Shown here: piece by piece, positions 27,938-38,683 of the stretch
How the letters are laid out: each line of letters opens with the position of its first letter
Numbering within the stretch: the first letter of the stretch is position 1
DNA from: Frondihabitans sucicola
GTDB lineage: Bacteria > Actinomycetota > Actinomycetes > Actinomycetales > Microbacteriaceae
Assembly: GCF_030296615.1 (NCBI RefSeq)
Contig: NZ_AP027732.1
Span: forward strand, 2,609,042 to 2,673,041
Reading direction: 5' to 3'
DNA: 64,000 nt
Translations under genes and position numbers: made by a program
Notes under the pieces: model-generated
Seen by the model: the letters and a program-made list of their open reading frames with translations, nothing else
The model's database searches: none
Told to the model about the DNA's origin: nothing

Positions 27938-27975
27938 CAGGTCGAGGCGTGAAAAGTAACGAAGGGCAGCAATAC

Positions 27976-28940
27976 GTGACCAACGCACAGACAACTTCGA
28001 CCGGTCCGCTGGCGAAGATCTGGTCCCTTCTTCCCGCTCGGGTCGACCGGCGGGTCAGGATCATCGCCTGGGCATCGCTCGTCTGCCAGCTGGTGCTCGT
28101 GGGCACTGGCGGGCTCGTCCGCCTCACCGGTTCCGGCCTCGGCTGCCCCACCTGGCCCGAGTGCACCACCGGATCGCTCGTCACGACGCCCGAGATGGGC
28201 CTGCACGGCATCATCGAGTTCGGCAACCGGCTCCTGACCTTCGTTCTCGTGGTCATCGTGATCCTGGCCTTCTTCGCGGTCTTCCGGATGCGCAAGGTGC
28301 GCCGCGACCTTTTCTGGCTGACGCTGATCCAGGCGCTCAGCATCCCGTTCCAGGCGGTGCTCGGCGGCATCAGCGTGCTCGCCAAGCTGAACCCCTACGT
28401 GGTCGGCTCGCACTTCATCGTGTCGATGATCCTGGTCAGGATCACGGCGACTCTCGTCTACCGCGTGTATCACGGGCCGCGCGGCGACAGCGCGGCCACT
28501 CCCCGTGGTACGCCGTCGTCGCCCGTGTCGCGGCGGTCTTCGTCGCGATCACCGTGGTCCTCGGGATCCTGACCACGGGGGCCGGGCCCCACGCCGGCGA
28601 TGCCCAGACGCACCGCAACGGCTTCGACCCGAAGGTGATCGAGGTGCTGCACGCGATCCCGGCCTTCGCCGTGTTCGCGCTGACACTCGTGCTCGTCGGC
28701 GCGGCCCTTCGGCTCGGGCTCCCGCGAGTGTTCCCGATCCTGCTGCTGGCCGTCGAGATCGCGCAGATCACGGTCGGGCTGATCCAGGCGAACTCGGGGC
28801 TGCCGCCTCTGCTCGTCGGCTCGCACCTCGTTCTCGCAGGGCTGCTGGTGGCAGCGATGACCGCCGTGACCCACACGCTCCAGAGCGACGTCGATCTCTC
28901 CAAGCCGGTCGAGGTCGCCGCGGTGGCTGCCGAACGCTGA
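27976..28940 (+). CDS. ctaA: heme A synthase (one-base frameshift)
   Basis: CtaA/Cox15 oxidises heme O to heme A for cytochrome oxidase. The membrane protein of about 321 residues has eight helices. LVLVGTGGLVRLTGSGLGCPTWPEC at the first helix carries the paired Cys of the extracytoplasmic loop, then GLHGIIEFGNRLLT with heme-ligand His, VGSHFIVSM, and in the second half EVLHAIPAFAVF and LLVGSHLVLAGLLVA. The frame breaks near 28503 where CCCC should be CCCCC. GTG 27976 follows GAAGGG. It is convergent with ctaB; an 8-bp stem at 28953-28990 may terminate it. Confidence 0.92.
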
Positions 28941-28989
28941 GCGTCGGGCGCTGCCGAGCGGCGGCCCGGGCGCGGCGTCGCACGCTCGG

Positions 28990-29931
28990 CTAGAAGCCGA
29001 GGAACCTCGGCAGCAGCGGGTCGATCCCGACCGCCAGGAACAGCAGCGTCAGGTAGGTGATCGACGAGAAGAAGACTTTCATCGGCTTGACGTCGACGAC
29101 CTCGGTGATGGCGCGGCTGTAGAGGCTGTGCGACTGGTAGATGAACCAGATGCCGCTCGCGACGGCCACGACCGTGTAGAGGATTCCCATGTGGGCGATC
29201 GGGATGAGGAGCACGGAGCAGACGACCGTGGCCCACGCGTACAGGATCACCTGCAGACCGACGTGCGCTCGCCCGCGGACGACGGCCAGCATCGGGACGT
29301 TCACCGAGGCGTAGTCGTCGCGGTATCTCATGGACAGCGGCCAGTAGTGCGGCGGGGTCCAGAGGAAGATCACCATGAACAGGATCACGGGCGCGACGCT
29401 GAGCGAGTCGGCCACGGCCGCCCAACCGATGAGGACGGGCATGCAGCCCGCGATGCCGCCCCAGACGATGTTCTGCGGGGTGCGGCGCTTGAGCCAGAGC
29501 GTGTAGACGAACACGTAGAACAGGATCGCGAAGAGCGACAGGGCAGCCGAGAGCGGGTTGACCAGGAGTCCGAGCCACACGATGGAGGCGACTCCCAGGA
29601 CGTAGGAGAAGATCAGGGCTTCACGATCGGTGACGTCGCCGGTCACCAGCGCGCGGTCTTTGGTGCGCTTCATGACGCGGTCGATGTCGCGGTCGATGTA
29701 GCAGTTGAACGAAGAGGCGCTTCCGGCGCTGAGGGCCCCACCGATCAACGTGGCGGCTACCAGCCAGAGGTTCGGAACGCCGCCCTGCGCGAGGAACATC
29801 GTCGGCACGGTGGTGACGAGCAGGAGTTCCATCACCCGGGGTTTGGTGAGGGAGACGTAGGCACGGACCTTGCGCGTGAAGCCGATCCGGGACGTGCCGG
29901 TCGAGTCTTGGCGGGTGTCGAGTGCTGTCAT
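28990..29931 (-). CDS. ctaB: protoheme IX farnesyltransferase (heme O synthase)
   Basis: CtaB adds a farnesyl group to heme B, making heme O, the substrate of CtaA. The 313-residue UbiA-family membrane protein has the first Asp-rich motif [18 protein letters not shown] and the second region [13 protein letters not shown], with [16 protein letters not shown] near the N-terminus. About eight helices are visible. The ATG at 29931 has AGAGGA upstream. It sits beside ctaA, as expected for the heme A pathway. Confidence 0.95.
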   Translation of the reverse strand: MTALDTRQDSTGTSRIGFTRKVRAYVSLTKPRVMELLLVTTVPTMFLAQGGVPNLWLVAATLIGGALSAGSASSFNCYIDRDIDRVMKRTKDRALVTGDVTDREALIFSYVLGVASIVWLGLLVNPLSAALSLFAILFYVFVYTLWLKRRTPQNIVWGGIAGCMPVLIGWAAVADSLSVAPVILFMVIFLWTPPHYWPLSMRYRDDYASVNVPMLAVVRGRAHVGLQVILYAWATVVCSVLLIPIAHMGILYTVVAVASGIWFIYQSHSLYSRAITEVVDVKPMKVFFSSITYLTLLFLAVGIDPLLPRFLGF

Positions 29932-30074
29932 ACGTCCTCTAAGTACGAGGTCTCCGCGAACGGAGACGGACGGCCTACCAGGCGGATCTGTGGCCGGGGT
30001 AAGTCTAAACGAAGAATGTCTACGCTGACGGCGATTACCGAGGCGGCAGCGGGCACGCGACCCCTCGACGTCTC

Positions 30075-30289
30075 TATACTGGCAGGTGCTTGCCAGTTGC
30101 AGGGCTCAGGGCGCCGATCCCACGTTCGTGTCGATGTCGCCCTAGAAGCATGCCCGGCAGCAGGCCACAGGGGTTCGAGGGTCTTTCACCCGCGAATTCG
30201 AGTGGCCGAGTCGACGGAGCCTCGGCAGGCGACATGTCAGTGCGGGAGCGAAACCCGCGCAATCTCGCATCAAGAAGGGTCATCCTCAA
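30075..30289 (+). promoter_or_regulatory. tkt promoter and leader region
   Basis: TATACT at 30075-30080 is the best -10 in the 358-bp gap between ctaB and tkt. It would give a leader of about 200 nt that begins with a small hairpin (CTGGCA, 6-nt loop, TGCCAG). A second stem GCGGG / CCCGC lies near 30242-30257. The rest of the gap shows no gene. For ctaB, TAGACT on the reverse strand at 30002-30007 is a possible -10. No thiamine riboswitch core was found. Confidence 0.35.
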
Positions 30290-32392
30290 GTGGCAGATCT
30301 GCAATGGGAATCCATTGACGAAAAGGCAGTCAACACGGTCCGCGTTCTCGCGGCCGACGCGGTCCAGAAGGTGGGGAACGGCCACCCGGGCACCGCGATG
30401 AGCCTCGCGCCCGCGGCCTACCTTCTCTTCCAGAAGGTGATGCGCCGTGACCCCAGCGACAGCACCTGGATCGGGCGCGACCGCTTCATCCTGTCGGTCG
30501 GGCACTCGTCCCTCACCCAGTACATCCAGTTCTACCTCGGTGGCTACGGCCTCGAGCTCGAAGACCTCGAGGCGCTCCGCACGTGGGGCTCCAAGACGCC
30601 GGGCCACCCCGAGTACGGCCACACCGACGGAATCGAGATCACGACCGGCCCCCTGGGCCAGGGTCTCGCCAGCTCCGTCGGTTTCGCCTATGCGTCCCGC
30701 TTCGAGCGCGGTCTGTTCGACCCCGACGCCGCTCCGGGCACCAGCCCGTTCGATCACTTCGTCTACGTCATCGCCGGCGACGGCGACATGCAGGAGGGCG
30801 TCACCAGCGAGGCCGCTTCGCTCGCCGGGCACCAGCAGCTCGGCAACCTGATCGCCATCTACGACTCGAACCAGATCTCCATCGAAGACGACACGAACAT
30901 CGCCTTCACCGAAGACGTGCACAAGCGCTTCCTGGCCTACGACTGGGACGTCCAGGTCGTCGACTGGAAGAAGACCGGCGAGTACGTCGAAGACGTCAAC
31001 GAACTCAACGACGCCATCGAGCGCGCCAAGGGCGTCACCGACAAGCCGTCGCTGATCATCCTGAAGACCATCATCGCGTGGCCCTCCCCCACCAAGCAGG
31101 GGTCCGGCAAGTCGCACGGTTCGGCCCTCGGCGCCGACGAGATCGCGGCCCTCAAGAAGGTCCTCGACTTCGACCCCGACAAGTCGTTCGACGTCGACCC
31201 CGCGGTCCTCGAGCACACCCGCAAGGCCGTCGAGCGCGGCCAGGCGCAGCACGCCGCCTGGAACGAGCAGCTCTCGACCTGGGCCGCCGCCAACCCCGAC
31301 AAGAACGCGCTGCTGAACCGCATGCTCGCCGGCGACCTTCCGCCCGAGCTGGAGTCGGCGCTGCCCGTCTTCGAGCCCGGCAAAGAGGTCTCGACGCGCG
31401 CCGCCTCCGGCAAGGTCATCAACGCCATCGCCGGCGTCCTGCCCGAGTTCTGGGGCGGCTCCGCCGACCTCGCCGAGTCGAACCTCACCTCGATCACGAC
31501 GGCCGAGTCGTTCGTGCCGACCGAGTGGTCGACCCACGAGTGGACCGGCAACCCCTACGGCCGCGTGCTGCACTTCGGCATCCGCGAGCACGCCATGGGC
31601 TCGATCCTGAACGGCATCGTCCTCCACGGCAACACCCGCCCCTTCGGCGGCACGTTCCTCATCTTCAGCGACTACATGCGCCCTGCGGTCCGACTCGCCG
31701 CGCTGATGAAGGCGCCGGCGACCTACGTCTGGACCCACGACTCCGTGGCCCTCGGCGAGGACGGCCCGACGCACCAGCCGATCGAGCAGCTCTGGGCGCT
31801 CCGTGCGATCCCGAACATGTCGGTCGTCCGCCCGGCCGACGCCAACGAGACGTCCTACGCCTGGCTCACGGTCCTCCAGCGCTTCTCCGGCCCCGAGGGT
31901 CTCGCCCTCAGCCGACAGAACCTGCCGGTCTTCGAGCGCGGCGACGGTGAGGCGACGGGTGACACCTTCGCTTCGGCCAAGTTCGTCTCGAAGGGCGCCT
32001 ACGTGCTCGCCGAGGCCCCCGGTGGCACCCCCGACGTGATCCTGATCGCGACGGGTTCCGAGGTGCAGATCGCCGTGGAGGCCCGCGAGGTGCTTCGCGG
32101 CGAGGGCATCAACGCGCGAGTCGTGTCGGCACCGAGCCTCGACTGGTTCGAAGAGCAGAGCGACGAGTACAAGGAGTCGGTCTTGCCGACCTCCGTCAAG
32201 GCTCGCGTCTCCATCGAGGCCGGCATCGCGCTCGGCTGGCGCACCTACGTCGGCGACGCCGGCCGCAGCGTCTCCATCGAGCACTTCGGCGCCTCCGCCG
32301 ACTACAAGACCCTGTTCGAGAAGTTCGGCATGACCACCGAGGCCGCGGTCGCCGCCGCCAAGGACAGCCTGAACTCGCTGGCCGCTCTCTGA
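30290..32392 (+). CDS. tkt: transketolase
   Basis: Transketolase moves two-carbon ketol units between sugar phosphates using thiamine diphosphate. The 700-residue protein has the N-terminal [19 protein letters not shown], the diphosphate motif [13 protein letters not shown]-like SHGSALG and the pyrimidine-domain catalytic region [15 protein letters not shown] and [14 protein letters not shown] stretch, then [20 protein letters not shown]. The GTG start at 30290 follows AAGAAGG. It leads the pentose-phosphate operon tkt-tal-pgi, with zwf-opcA-pgl after a hairpin. Confidence 0.97.
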   Translation: MADLQWESIDEKAVNTVRVLAADAVQKVGNGHPGTAMSLAPAAYLLFQKVMRRDPSDSTWIGRDRFILSVGHSSLTQYIQFYLGGYGLELEDLEALRTWGSKTPGHPEYGHTDGIEITTGPLGQGLASSVGFAYASRFERGLFDPDAAPGTSPFDHFVYVIAGDGDMQEGVTSEAASLAGHQQLGNLIAIYDSNQISIEDDTNIAFTEDVHKRFLAYDWDVQVVDWKKTGEYVEDVNELNDAIERAKGVTDKPSLIILKTIIAWPSPTKQGSGKSHGSALGADEIAALKKVLDFDPDKSFDVDPAVLEHTRKAVERGQAQHAAWNEQLSTWAAANPDKNALLNRMLAGDLPPELESALPVFEPGKEVSTRAASGKVINAIAGVLPEFWGGSADLAESNLTSITTAESFVPTEWSTHEWTGNPYGRVLHFGIREHAMGSILNGIVLHGNTRPFGGTFLIFSDYMRPAVRLAALMKAPATYVWTHDSVALGEDGPTHQPIEQLWALRAIPNMSVVRPADANETSYAWLTVLQRFSGPEGLALSRQNLPVFERGDGEATGDTFASAKFVSKGAYVLAEAPGGTPDVILIATGSEVQIAVEAREVLRGEGINARVVSAPSLDWFEEQSDEYKESVLPTSVKARVSIEAGIALGWRTYVGDAGRSVSIEHFGASADYKTLFEKFGMTTEAAVAAAKDSLNSLAAL

Positions 32393-32424
32393 CCGAGCGC
32401 CCACAAACAGAAGAAGAGAAGAAA

Positions 32425-33552
32425 ATGACTGACACCCAGACCACCCCCACCACCCCCACCGCGGCGCTCTCCGCCGCGGGTGTGAGCATCTGGCTCGACG
32501 ACCTGTCGCGCGAGCGCATCAAGTCCGAGGGCCTTCAGAAGCTGATCGCCGAGCGCAACGTCGTCGGCGTCACCACCAACCCGACGATCTTCGCTTCGGC
32601 ACTCGCCAAGGGCGAGGCCTACGACGCCCAGGTCGCCGAGCTGGCCAAGGCCGGCACCGGCGTCACCGACTCGGTGTTCTCGATCACGACCGACGACGTC
32701 GCCGATGCGTGCGTCGTGTTCAAGCCGATCTACGACGCCACGAACGGCTTCGACGGTCGCGTCTCCATCGAGGTCGAGCCGGGTCTCGCACATGACGCCC
32801 AGGGCACCATCGAGCAGGCCAAGAGCCTCTACTCGCGGGTCGACAAAGAGAACGTCCTCATCAAGATCCCGGCCACCGTCGAAGGCCTCGAGGCGATCAC
32901 GGCGACCATCGCCGAGGGAATCAGCGTCAACGTGACCCTCATCTTCTCGCTCGACCGCTACCGCGCCGTCATCAACGCGTACCTCACCGGGCTCGAGCAG
33001 GCCAAGGCTGCCGGCAAGGACCTGTCGAAGATCCACTCGGTCGCATCCTTCTTCGTGTCGCGCGTCGACACCGAGATCGACAAGCGTCTCGAGGCCGTCG
33101 GCACCGACGAGGCCAAGGCTCTCAAGGGCAAGGCGGGCGTCGCCAACGCTCAGCTCGCCTACGAGGTCTACGAGCAGTCGTTCGCCACCGAGCGTGCCAC
33201 CGGCCTGCTGGCCGCCGGCGCCAACAAGCAGCGTCCGCTCTGGGCGTCGACCGGTGTGAAAGACCCCGCCGTCCTCGACACGACCTACGTGGTCGAGCTC
33301 GTCGCGGCCGACGTGGTCAACACGATGCCGGAGAAGACCCTCGAGGCCACCTTCGACCACGGCGTCATCACCGGCGACACGATCACCGGTTCGTACGCCG
33401 CGGCCAACGCCGTCATGGACGCCGTCGCCGCGCAGGGCGTCTCCTACGACGACGTCACCGCGCTCCTCGAGTCCGAGGGCGTGGAGAAGTTCATCGTCTC
33501 CTGGAACGAGCTCCTCGACACGGTCACGGCCGCGCTGGAAGCCGCTAAGTGA
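32425..33552 (+). CDS. tal: transaldolase
   Basis: Transaldolase transfers dihydroxyacetone units between sugar phosphates. The 375-residue protein has [27 protein letters not shown], the Schiff-base Lys in [11 protein letters not shown] and [15 protein letters not shown]. This is the long actinobacterial form. It starts 32 nt after tkt with an AGAAGAGAAG ribosome site, and its stop overlaps the pgi start as GTGA. Confidence 0.96.
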   Translation: MTDTQTTPTTPTAALSAAGVSIWLDDLSRERIKSEGLQKLIAERNVVGVTTNPTIFASALAKGEAYDAQVAELAKAGTGVTDSVFSITTDDVADACVVFKPIYDATNGFDGRVSIEVEPGLAHDAQGTIEQAKSLYSRVDKENVLIKIPATVEGLEAITATIAEGISVNVTLIFSLDRYRAVINAYLTGLEQAKAAGKDLSKIHSVASFFVSRVDTEIDKRLEAVGTDEAKALKGKAGVANAQLAYEVYEQSFATERATGLLAAGANKQRPLWASTGVKDPAVLDTTYVVELVAADVVNTMPEKTLEATFDHGVITGDTITGSYAAANAVMDAVAAQGVSYDDVTALLESEGVEKFIVSWNELLDTVTAALEAAK

Positions 33553-35147
33553 CGATCGCCATCACCGCGTCGGGCGCGGCTGCCGAGGCAGTCGCGTCCG
33601 TCGTACCGACGCTGGTGGGCGACCTGGTCGCCTCCGGCATCACGGTCCAGGATCCCAGCCTCTGGGGCCCGGAGGCCGAGGCGGAAGCTGCAAAGCGACT
33701 GGGCTGGGCCGAGGCCATCACGGTCTCGGCCGAGCTCGTCCCGCAGATCGTGGCTCTCCGACACCGGCTGGCCGCGAAGGGCCTGAACAACTTCGTGCTC
33801 GCCGGCATGGGCGGATCGTCGCTCGCGCCCGAGGTGATCACCCGCACGTACGGTGTCGAACTGACCGTCCTCGACGCGACGGAGCCCGGCCAGGTCCTCG
33901 ATGCCCTGAACGTCGACCTCGAGCACACCGTGCTCATCGTCTCGTCGAAGTCGGGGTCGACGGTCGAGACCGCCAGTCAGCGCAAGGCCTTCGAGAAGGC
34001 CTTCTCCGATGCCGGCTACTCCGACGTCCACGACCGCATCATCGTCGTGACCGACCCCGGCTCGCCGCTCGACCGGTCTGCTCGAGAAGCCGGCTACGTC
34101 GTCTTCAACGCCGATCCGAACATCGGCGGGCGCTACTCTGCCCTCTCGGCGTTCGGGCTCGTTCCGTCGGGCCTCGCCGGCGCCGACATCGAGGAACTCC
34201 TCGGTGAGGCCGACGCCGTCACGGTCGAGCTGGCGCAGGATCGCGCCGACAATCCCGGTCTCGTCCTGGGCGCCGTGCTGGGTGGCACCACACCTCTCCG
34301 CGACAAGATCGCGATCGTCGCCGACGGAACGCACATCCAGGGCTTTCCCGACTGGGCCGAGCAGCTGATCGCCGAGTCGACCGGCAAGCTCGGTCGGGGC
34401 CTCCTTCCCGTGGTGATCGGTGTCGACGCCCCCGAGATCACGGAGGGCCTTCACGACGTGCAGATCATCCGGCTCGTCGCCAGCACCGAGGAGACCCGCG
34501 AGGTCGCCCCGGGCGAGGTCGAGATCTCCGGGTCGCTCGGCGCACAGATCCTGACCTGGGAGTACGCCGTCGCGGTCGCGGGGCGTCTCCTCGGGATCAA
34601 CCCGTTCGACCAGCCAGACGTCGAGTCGGCGAAGGTCGCGACGCGCAGTCTTCTCGACGGCGAGCCCGAACCGGTTCCGGCCGCGTTCACGGCGTCGGGG
34701 GTCGACGTTCGCGGCGCAGGCGGAATCGACCTCGGAGACTCCCTCGAATCCGCTGTCGAGGGCCTCTTGAGGCACCTGACCGACGACGGGTACGTCGCCA
34801 TTCAGGCGTACCTCGATCGCGTCGCGGCGCCTGGTGCCGTCGCACTCCGCGACGCCCTCGCCGCGCGGACCCGTCGGCCGGTGACCTTCGGTTGGGGCCC
34901 TCGGTTCCTGCACTCGACCGGTCAGTACCACAAGGGCGGTCCCTCGAACGGCGTCTTCCTGCAGATCACGCAGATCCCCGAGACCGACCTCGAGATCCCC
35001 GGCAGCCCGTTCAGCTTCGGCACGCTCGTGGCGGCTCAAGCAGCCGGTGACGCCACGGTCCTGGCCGAACACGGCCGGCCGGTGCTGACCCTCACGGTCA
35101 CCGATGTGGCACAGGCGCTGCCGATCCTCCTCGGCGCACTACGCTGA
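33549..35147 (+). CDS. pgi: glucose-6-phosphate isomerase
   Basis: Pgi interconverts glucose-6-phosphate and fructose-6-phosphate. The 532-residue protein has [13 protein letters not shown], the phosphate-binding [31 protein letters not shown] and a C-terminal region with [11 protein letters not shown]. It is the tal-linked actinobacterial type, closer to bifunctional TAL-PGI halves than to classic Pgi. The GTG start at 33549 is coupled to the tal stop. A hairpin follows. Confidence 0.93.
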   Translation: MTIAITASGAAAEAVASVVPTLVGDLVASGITVQDPSLWGPEAEAEAAKRLGWAEAITVSAELVPQIVALRHRLAAKGLNNFVLAGMGGSSLAPEVITRTYGVELTVLDATEPGQVLDALNVDLEHTVLIVSSKSGSTVETASQRKAFEKAFSDAGYSDVHDRIIVVTDPGSPLDRSAREAGYVVFNADPNIGGRYSALSAFGLVPSGLAGADIEELLGEADAVTVELAQDRADNPGLVLGAVLGGTTPLRDKIAIVADGTHIQGFPDWAEQLIAESTGKLGRGLLPVVIGVDAPEITEGLHDVQIIRLVASTEETREVAPGEVEISGSLGAQILTWEYAVAVAGRLLGINPFDQPDVESAKVATRSLLDGEPEPVPAAFTASGVDVRGAGGIDLGDSLESAVEGLLRHLTDDGYVAIQAYLDRVAAPGAVALRDALAARTRRPVTFGWGPRFLHSTGQYHKGGPSNGVFLQITQIPETDLEIPGSPFSFGTLVAAQAAGDATVLAEHGRPVLTLTVTDVAQALPILLGALR

Positions 35148-35151
35148 TGCG

Positions 35152-35184
35152 GAAGCGGGCGCGGGATGATCCTGCGCCCGCTTC
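35152..35184 (+). terminator. hairpin after pgi
   Basis: GAAGCGGGCGCGGGA pairs with TCCTGCGCCCGCTTC (one mismatch, 3-nt loop), starting 4 nt after the pgi stop and followed by TTCCGTT. It may terminate or attenuate transcription into zwf, 76 nt on. Confidence 0.65.
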
Positions 35185-35259
35185 TTCCGTTGCGAGCACC
35201 GCCTCGCCTCCCCGAACTCGACTGTCGCAGCAACACGACGCAAGGACACAGATAACACA

Positions 35260-36813
35260 ATGGCACCGGTGGAAATCACGCCGGAGTTCAACCCTCTGAG
35301 GTTGCCCTCCGACCGCCGCCTCAATCGAATCGCGGGCCCGTCCGCCCTCATTATCTTCGGCGTGACAGGTGACCTGTCGCGCAAGAAGGTCATGCCGGCG
35401 ATCTACGACCTGGCCAACCGCGGCCTCCTGCCCCCGGCTTCGCGCTCGTCGGATTCGCTCGACGCGAGTGGGAAGACCAGGACTTCGAGCAGGTCGTCTA
35501 CGAGGCCGTCAAGCAGCACGCGCGCACCCCTTCGACGAAGACGTGTGGCGCCAGCTCAAAGAGGGCATCCGCTTCGTGCAGGGCGACTTCGACGATGCGA
35601 GCGCGTTCCAGCAGCTCAAGCAGACGATCGACCAGCTCGACGCCGAGCGCGGCACCATGGGCAACCACGCCTTCTACCTCTCGATCCCGCCGCGCTTCTT
35701 CCCGCTCGTGACCGAGCAGCTTCGCGACTCCGGTCTCGCCGAAGACACCGTCGACGCCAATGGCGAGCGGCCGTGGCGCCGTGTGGTCATCGAGAAGCCG
35801 TTCGGCTCCGACCTCACCACGGCCCGCGAGCTGAACGCCGTCGTCGAGACCGTCTTCGAGCCCGACTCCGTCTTCCGCATCGATCACTACCTCGGCAAAG
35901 AGACGGTCCAGAACCTCCTGACGCTCCGCTTCGCCAACCAGATGTACGAACCGCTCTGGAACAGCAACTACGTCGACCACGTGCAGATCACGATGGCCGA
36001 AGACATCGGCGTGGCCGGCCGGGCCGGCTACTACGACGGGATCGGCGCCGCCCGCGACGTCATCCAGAACCACCTCCTTCAGCTGCTCGCCCTCACCGCG
36101 ATGGAAGAGCCGGTCAGCTTCAAGGCCCGCGACCTGCGCGCCGAGAAGGAGAAGGTCCTCTCGGCCGTCCGCATCCCCGAAGACCTCGGGGCCGGTACGG
36201 CGCGCGGTCAGTACTCCGGCGGCTGGCAGGGGGCGAGAAGGTCCTCGGCTTCCTGGAGGAGGGCGGGATGAACCCCGACTCCGTCACCGAGACCTTCGCG
36301 GCCATCAAGCTCGAGATCGCCACGCGGCGCTGGTCCGGCGTGCCGTTCTACCTGCGCGCCGGCAAACGGCTGGGGCGTCGCGTCACCGAGATCGCGGTCG
36401 TCTTCAAGCGCGTTCCGGAGAACGTCTTCGGACTCGGCGACGGCGCGGAGCTCGGGCAGAACGCCCTCGTGATCCGCGTGCAGCCCGACGAGGGCGTCAC
36501 TCTCCGGTTCGGTTCGAAGGTCCCCGGCATCGGCACGCAGGTGCGCGACGTCACGATGGACTTCGGCTACGGCCACGCCTTCACCGAAGCGAGCCCCGAG
36601 GCCTACGAGCGCCTGATCCTCGACGTCCTGCTCGGTGATCCCCCGCTCTTCCCCCGCCACGAAGAGGTCGAACTCTCGTGGAAGATCCTCGACCCGATCG
36701 AAGAGTTCTGGGCCACCCAGGGTCAACCCGAACAATATCGTCCCGGCACGTGGGGCCCCCACTCCGCCGACGAACTGATGGCCCGCGACGGCCGTACCTG
36801 GAGGCGTCCGTGA
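35260..36813 (+). CDS. zwf: glucose-6-phosphate dehydrogenase (three one-base deletions)
   Basis: Zwf feeds the oxidative pentose-phosphate path. The repaired protein has about 518 residues: IIFGVTGDLSRKKVMPAIYDL for NADP binding, VIEKPFGSDLTTARELN, catalytic RIDHYLGKETVQN and a C-terminal ILDPIEEFWATQGQPEQY. Three deletions lie in G/C runs at about 35433, 35528 and 36231. Together they restore the original frame, so the region reads as one open frame of normal length in which residues of the middle two thirds are out of frame. A naive translation would therefore be wrong without showing a stop. The stop overlaps opcA (GTGA). Confidence 0.93.
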   Translation: MAPVEITPEFNPLRLPSDRRLNRIAGPSALIIFGVTGDLSRKKVMPAIYDLANRGLLPPASRSSDSLDASGKTRTSSRSSTRPSSSTRAPLRRRRVAPAQRGHPLRAGRLRRCERVPAAQADDRPARRRARHHGQPRLLPLDPAALLPARDRAASRLRSRRRHRRRQWRAAVAPCGHREAVRLRPHHGPRAERRRRDRLRARLRLPHRSLPRQRDGPEPPDAPLRQPDVRTALEQQLRRPRADHDGRRHRRGRPGRLLRRDRRRPRRHPEPPPSAARPHRDGRAGQLQGPRPARREGEGPLGRPHPRRPRGRYGARSVLRRLAGGEKVLGFLEEGGMNPDSVTETFAAIKLEIATRRWSGVPFYLRAGKRLGRRVTEIAVVFKRVPENVFGLGDGAELGQNALVIRVQPDEGVTLRFGSKVPGIGTQVRDVTMDFGYGHAFTEASPEAYERLILDVLLGDPPLFPRHEEVELSWKILDPIEEFWATQGQPEQYRPGTWGPHSADELMARDGRTWRRP

Positions 36814-37760
36814 TCGTCGATCTTCCCGACAGCACCATCAGCCGGGTCTCGAAGGCCCTTGTCAAGATTCGCGAGGAGGGCGGCGTCGTCGCCCTCGGGC
36901 GCGTTCTGACCCTGATCATTGCGACCAACCTCGGTCACGAAGAAGAGGCGATCGAGGCCGCGAACGAGGCCAGCCGCGAGCACCCCATGCGTGTCATCGT
37001 CATTTCCACCGACGACGAGCCCTCCGGGCGCGACGAGGCCCGTCTCGACGCGCAGATCCGGGTGGGCGGGGACGCGGGCGCCAGCGAGGTCATCCTCCTG
37101 CGCGCCTACGGCGACATCGCCGCCGACGAGGAGGGTCTCGTCACGGGGCTCCTCCTGCCCGACGCGCCCGTGGTGGCGTGGTGGCCGGGGAAGGCACCGG
37201 CCGTCGTCTCCGAGTCACCCCTGGGCAGGATCGCCCAGCGTCGCATCACCGACGCGGCTGCGCAGAGCAACCCCCGCCAGTCCATCATCGACCTCGCGTC
37301 GACCTACGAGCCCGGCGACACCGACTTCGCCTGGACCAGGCTGACGCTCTGGCGCACCCAGCTCGCGGCCGCGCTCGACCAGCCGCCGTACGAGCCGGTC
37401 ACGTCGGTGGAGGTCTCCGGTGCCGCCGACTCCCCCTCGACGCTGCTGCTCGCTGCCTGGCTCAAGTTGCAGTTGCAGGTGCCGGTCAAGCACGATCTCA
37501 CCACTCGCGCCACCGGCTCGAGCGGCATCCACGGTGTGCGCCTGCATCGTCCGTCGGGCCCGATCGAGCTCGAGCGGTCGCTGGTCAACGTGGCGACCCT
37601 GTCGCAGCCCGGTCAGCCGACCCACGACCTGTCGCTGCCACGCCGCAGCCTGCGCGATTGCCTGGCCGAAGAACTCCGTAGACTCGACCCAGACTCCCTT
37701 TTCGGGAATGTCGTGAAGACGGGCGTGAAGCAATTGCGCGACGACCAAGAAAGCAACTGA
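36810..37760 (+). CDS. opcA: glucose-6-phosphate dehydrogenase assembly protein OpcA
   Basis: OpcA supports assembly and redox control of Zwf in cyanobacteria and actinobacteria. The 316-residue protein has LTLIIATNLGHEEEAIEAANEASREHP in two pieces near residues 35-62, LLPDAPVVAWWPGKAP, RRITDAAAQ and IIDLASTYEPGDTDFAWTRLTLWR split over residues 150-175. The GTG at 36810 overlaps the zwf stop, so it is coupled to its partner. Soluble, no signal. Confidence 0.93.
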   Translation: MIVDLPDSTISRVSKALVKIREEGGVVALGRVLTLIIATNLGHEEEAIEAANEASREHPMRVIVISTDDEPSGRDEARLDAQIRVGGDAGASEVILLRAYGDIAADEEGLVTGLLLPDAPVVAWWPGKAPAVVSESPLGRIAQRRITDAAAQSNPRQSIIDLASTYEPGDTDFAWTRLTLWRTQLAAALDQPPYEPVTSVEVSGAADSPSTLLLAAWLKLQLQVPVKHDLTTRATGSSGIHGVRLHRPSGPIELERSLVNVATLSQPGQPTHDLSLPRRSLRDCLAEELRRLDPDSLFGNVVKTGVKQLRDDQESN

Positions 37761-37762
37761 GT

Positions 37763-38533
37763 GTGACGAACGAACGCCGGGTGTTGGTTCACCCCGACAA
37801 GCAATCGTTGGGGGCCTCCGTGGCCGCCCGATTCATCACCAAGATCATCGACGTCATCGAGGAGCAGGATTACGCCTCGGTCGTCCTCAGCGGCGGGTCG
37901 GTGAGCACGCTGGTGCTCGCCGCCATCAACCGCTCCGAGGCGCGAGACAGCGTCGACTGGTCGAAGGTCTCGTTCTGGTGGTCCGACGAGCGGTGGGTCG
38001 AAGCCGACAGCGCCGATCGCAACGACAAGCAGAACGGCATCGACCTGCTCGACCACATCGGTGTCCCGGCCGAGAACGTCCACCGCTTCGGTGCCGTGGG
38101 CGACTTCGCCTCGGTCGACGAGGCGGCAGCCGCGTACATCGCCGAGCTGAAAGACTTCGCGCAGGGAGACGACGAGTCGCCCCGCTTCGACATCACCCTC
38201 CTCGGTGTCGGTCCCGACGGTCATGTCGCGTCGCTCTTCCCCGACAAGCCGCAGGTGAGCGCCCTCGAGCCCACGGTGCTGACGATCGCCGACAGCCCGA
38301 AGCCGCCGCCCGAGCGCCTCACGCTCAGCCTGCCGGCGATCAACAATTCGCAGCGCGTGTGGATGATCCTCGCCGGCGCCGAGAAGGCTTCGTCGCTCGG
38401 CCTCGCTCTCGCGGGTGCCGGCGCCGACCAGGTGCCCGTGGCCGGCGTCAAGGGGCGCAAGCGCACGGTCTTCTTCGTCGACCAAGACGCGGCCGCCGAG
38501 GTGCCCGAGCAGCTCATCGCCTCGTCGTACTGA
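37763..38533 (+). CDS. pgl: 6-phosphogluconolactonase
   Basis: Pgl hydrolyses the lactone product of Zwf. The 256-residue protein has VVLSGGSVSTLVLAAI, VSFWWSDERWVEADSADRN, ITLLGVGPDGHVASLFPD and RLTLSLPAINNSQRVWMIL, which match the family's sugar-phosphate pocket. It starts 2 nt after the opcA stop and closes the operon before a strong terminator. Confidence 0.95.
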   Translation: MTNERRVLVHPDKQSLGASVAARFITKIIDVIEEQDYASVVLSGGSVSTLVLAAINRSEARDSVDWSKVSFWWSDERWVEADSADRNDKQNGIDLLDHIGVPAENVHRFGAVGDFASVDEAAAAYIAELKDFAQGDDESPRFDITLLGVGPDGHVASLFPDKPQVSALEPTVLTIADSPKPPPERLTLSLPAINNSQRVWMILAGAEKASSLGLALAGAGADQVPVAGVKGRKRTVFFVDQDAAAEVPEQLIASSY

Positions 38534-38545
38534 GGCTCGGATTCG

Positions 38546-38587
38546 AACGCAGGATGCCCGTGGTCGCGACCGCGGGCATCCTGCGTT
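38546..38587 (+). terminator. terminator of the zwf-opcA-pgl operon
   Basis: A perfect 15-bp stem AACGCAGGATGCCCG / CGGGCATCCTGCGTT with a 12-nt loop is followed by TTCT, 12 nt after the pgl stop. It is the most classical intrinsic terminator in the window. Confidence 0.88.
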
Positions 38588-38635
38588 TCTGAGTTGCTCG
38601 CTTTCTGCTGCTGCGCCTGTCTGTCCGCCCCGCCG

Positions 38636-38680
38636 CCCTGCCCTGCCCTGCCCTGCGCCGCCCTGCCCTGCCCTGCCCTG
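38636..38680. repeat. CCCTG pentamer tandem repeats
   Basis: Four units of CCCTG (38636-38655), a CGCCG spacer and four more (38661-38680) run straight into repeat copy 3. All the C-rich sequence is on the forward strand. After the copy, the same strand turns purine-rich (GGAGGAGGAGAGGAGAGG). The 355-bp gap otherwise holds only two terminators. Confidence 0.75.
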
Positions 38681-38683
38681 CCC

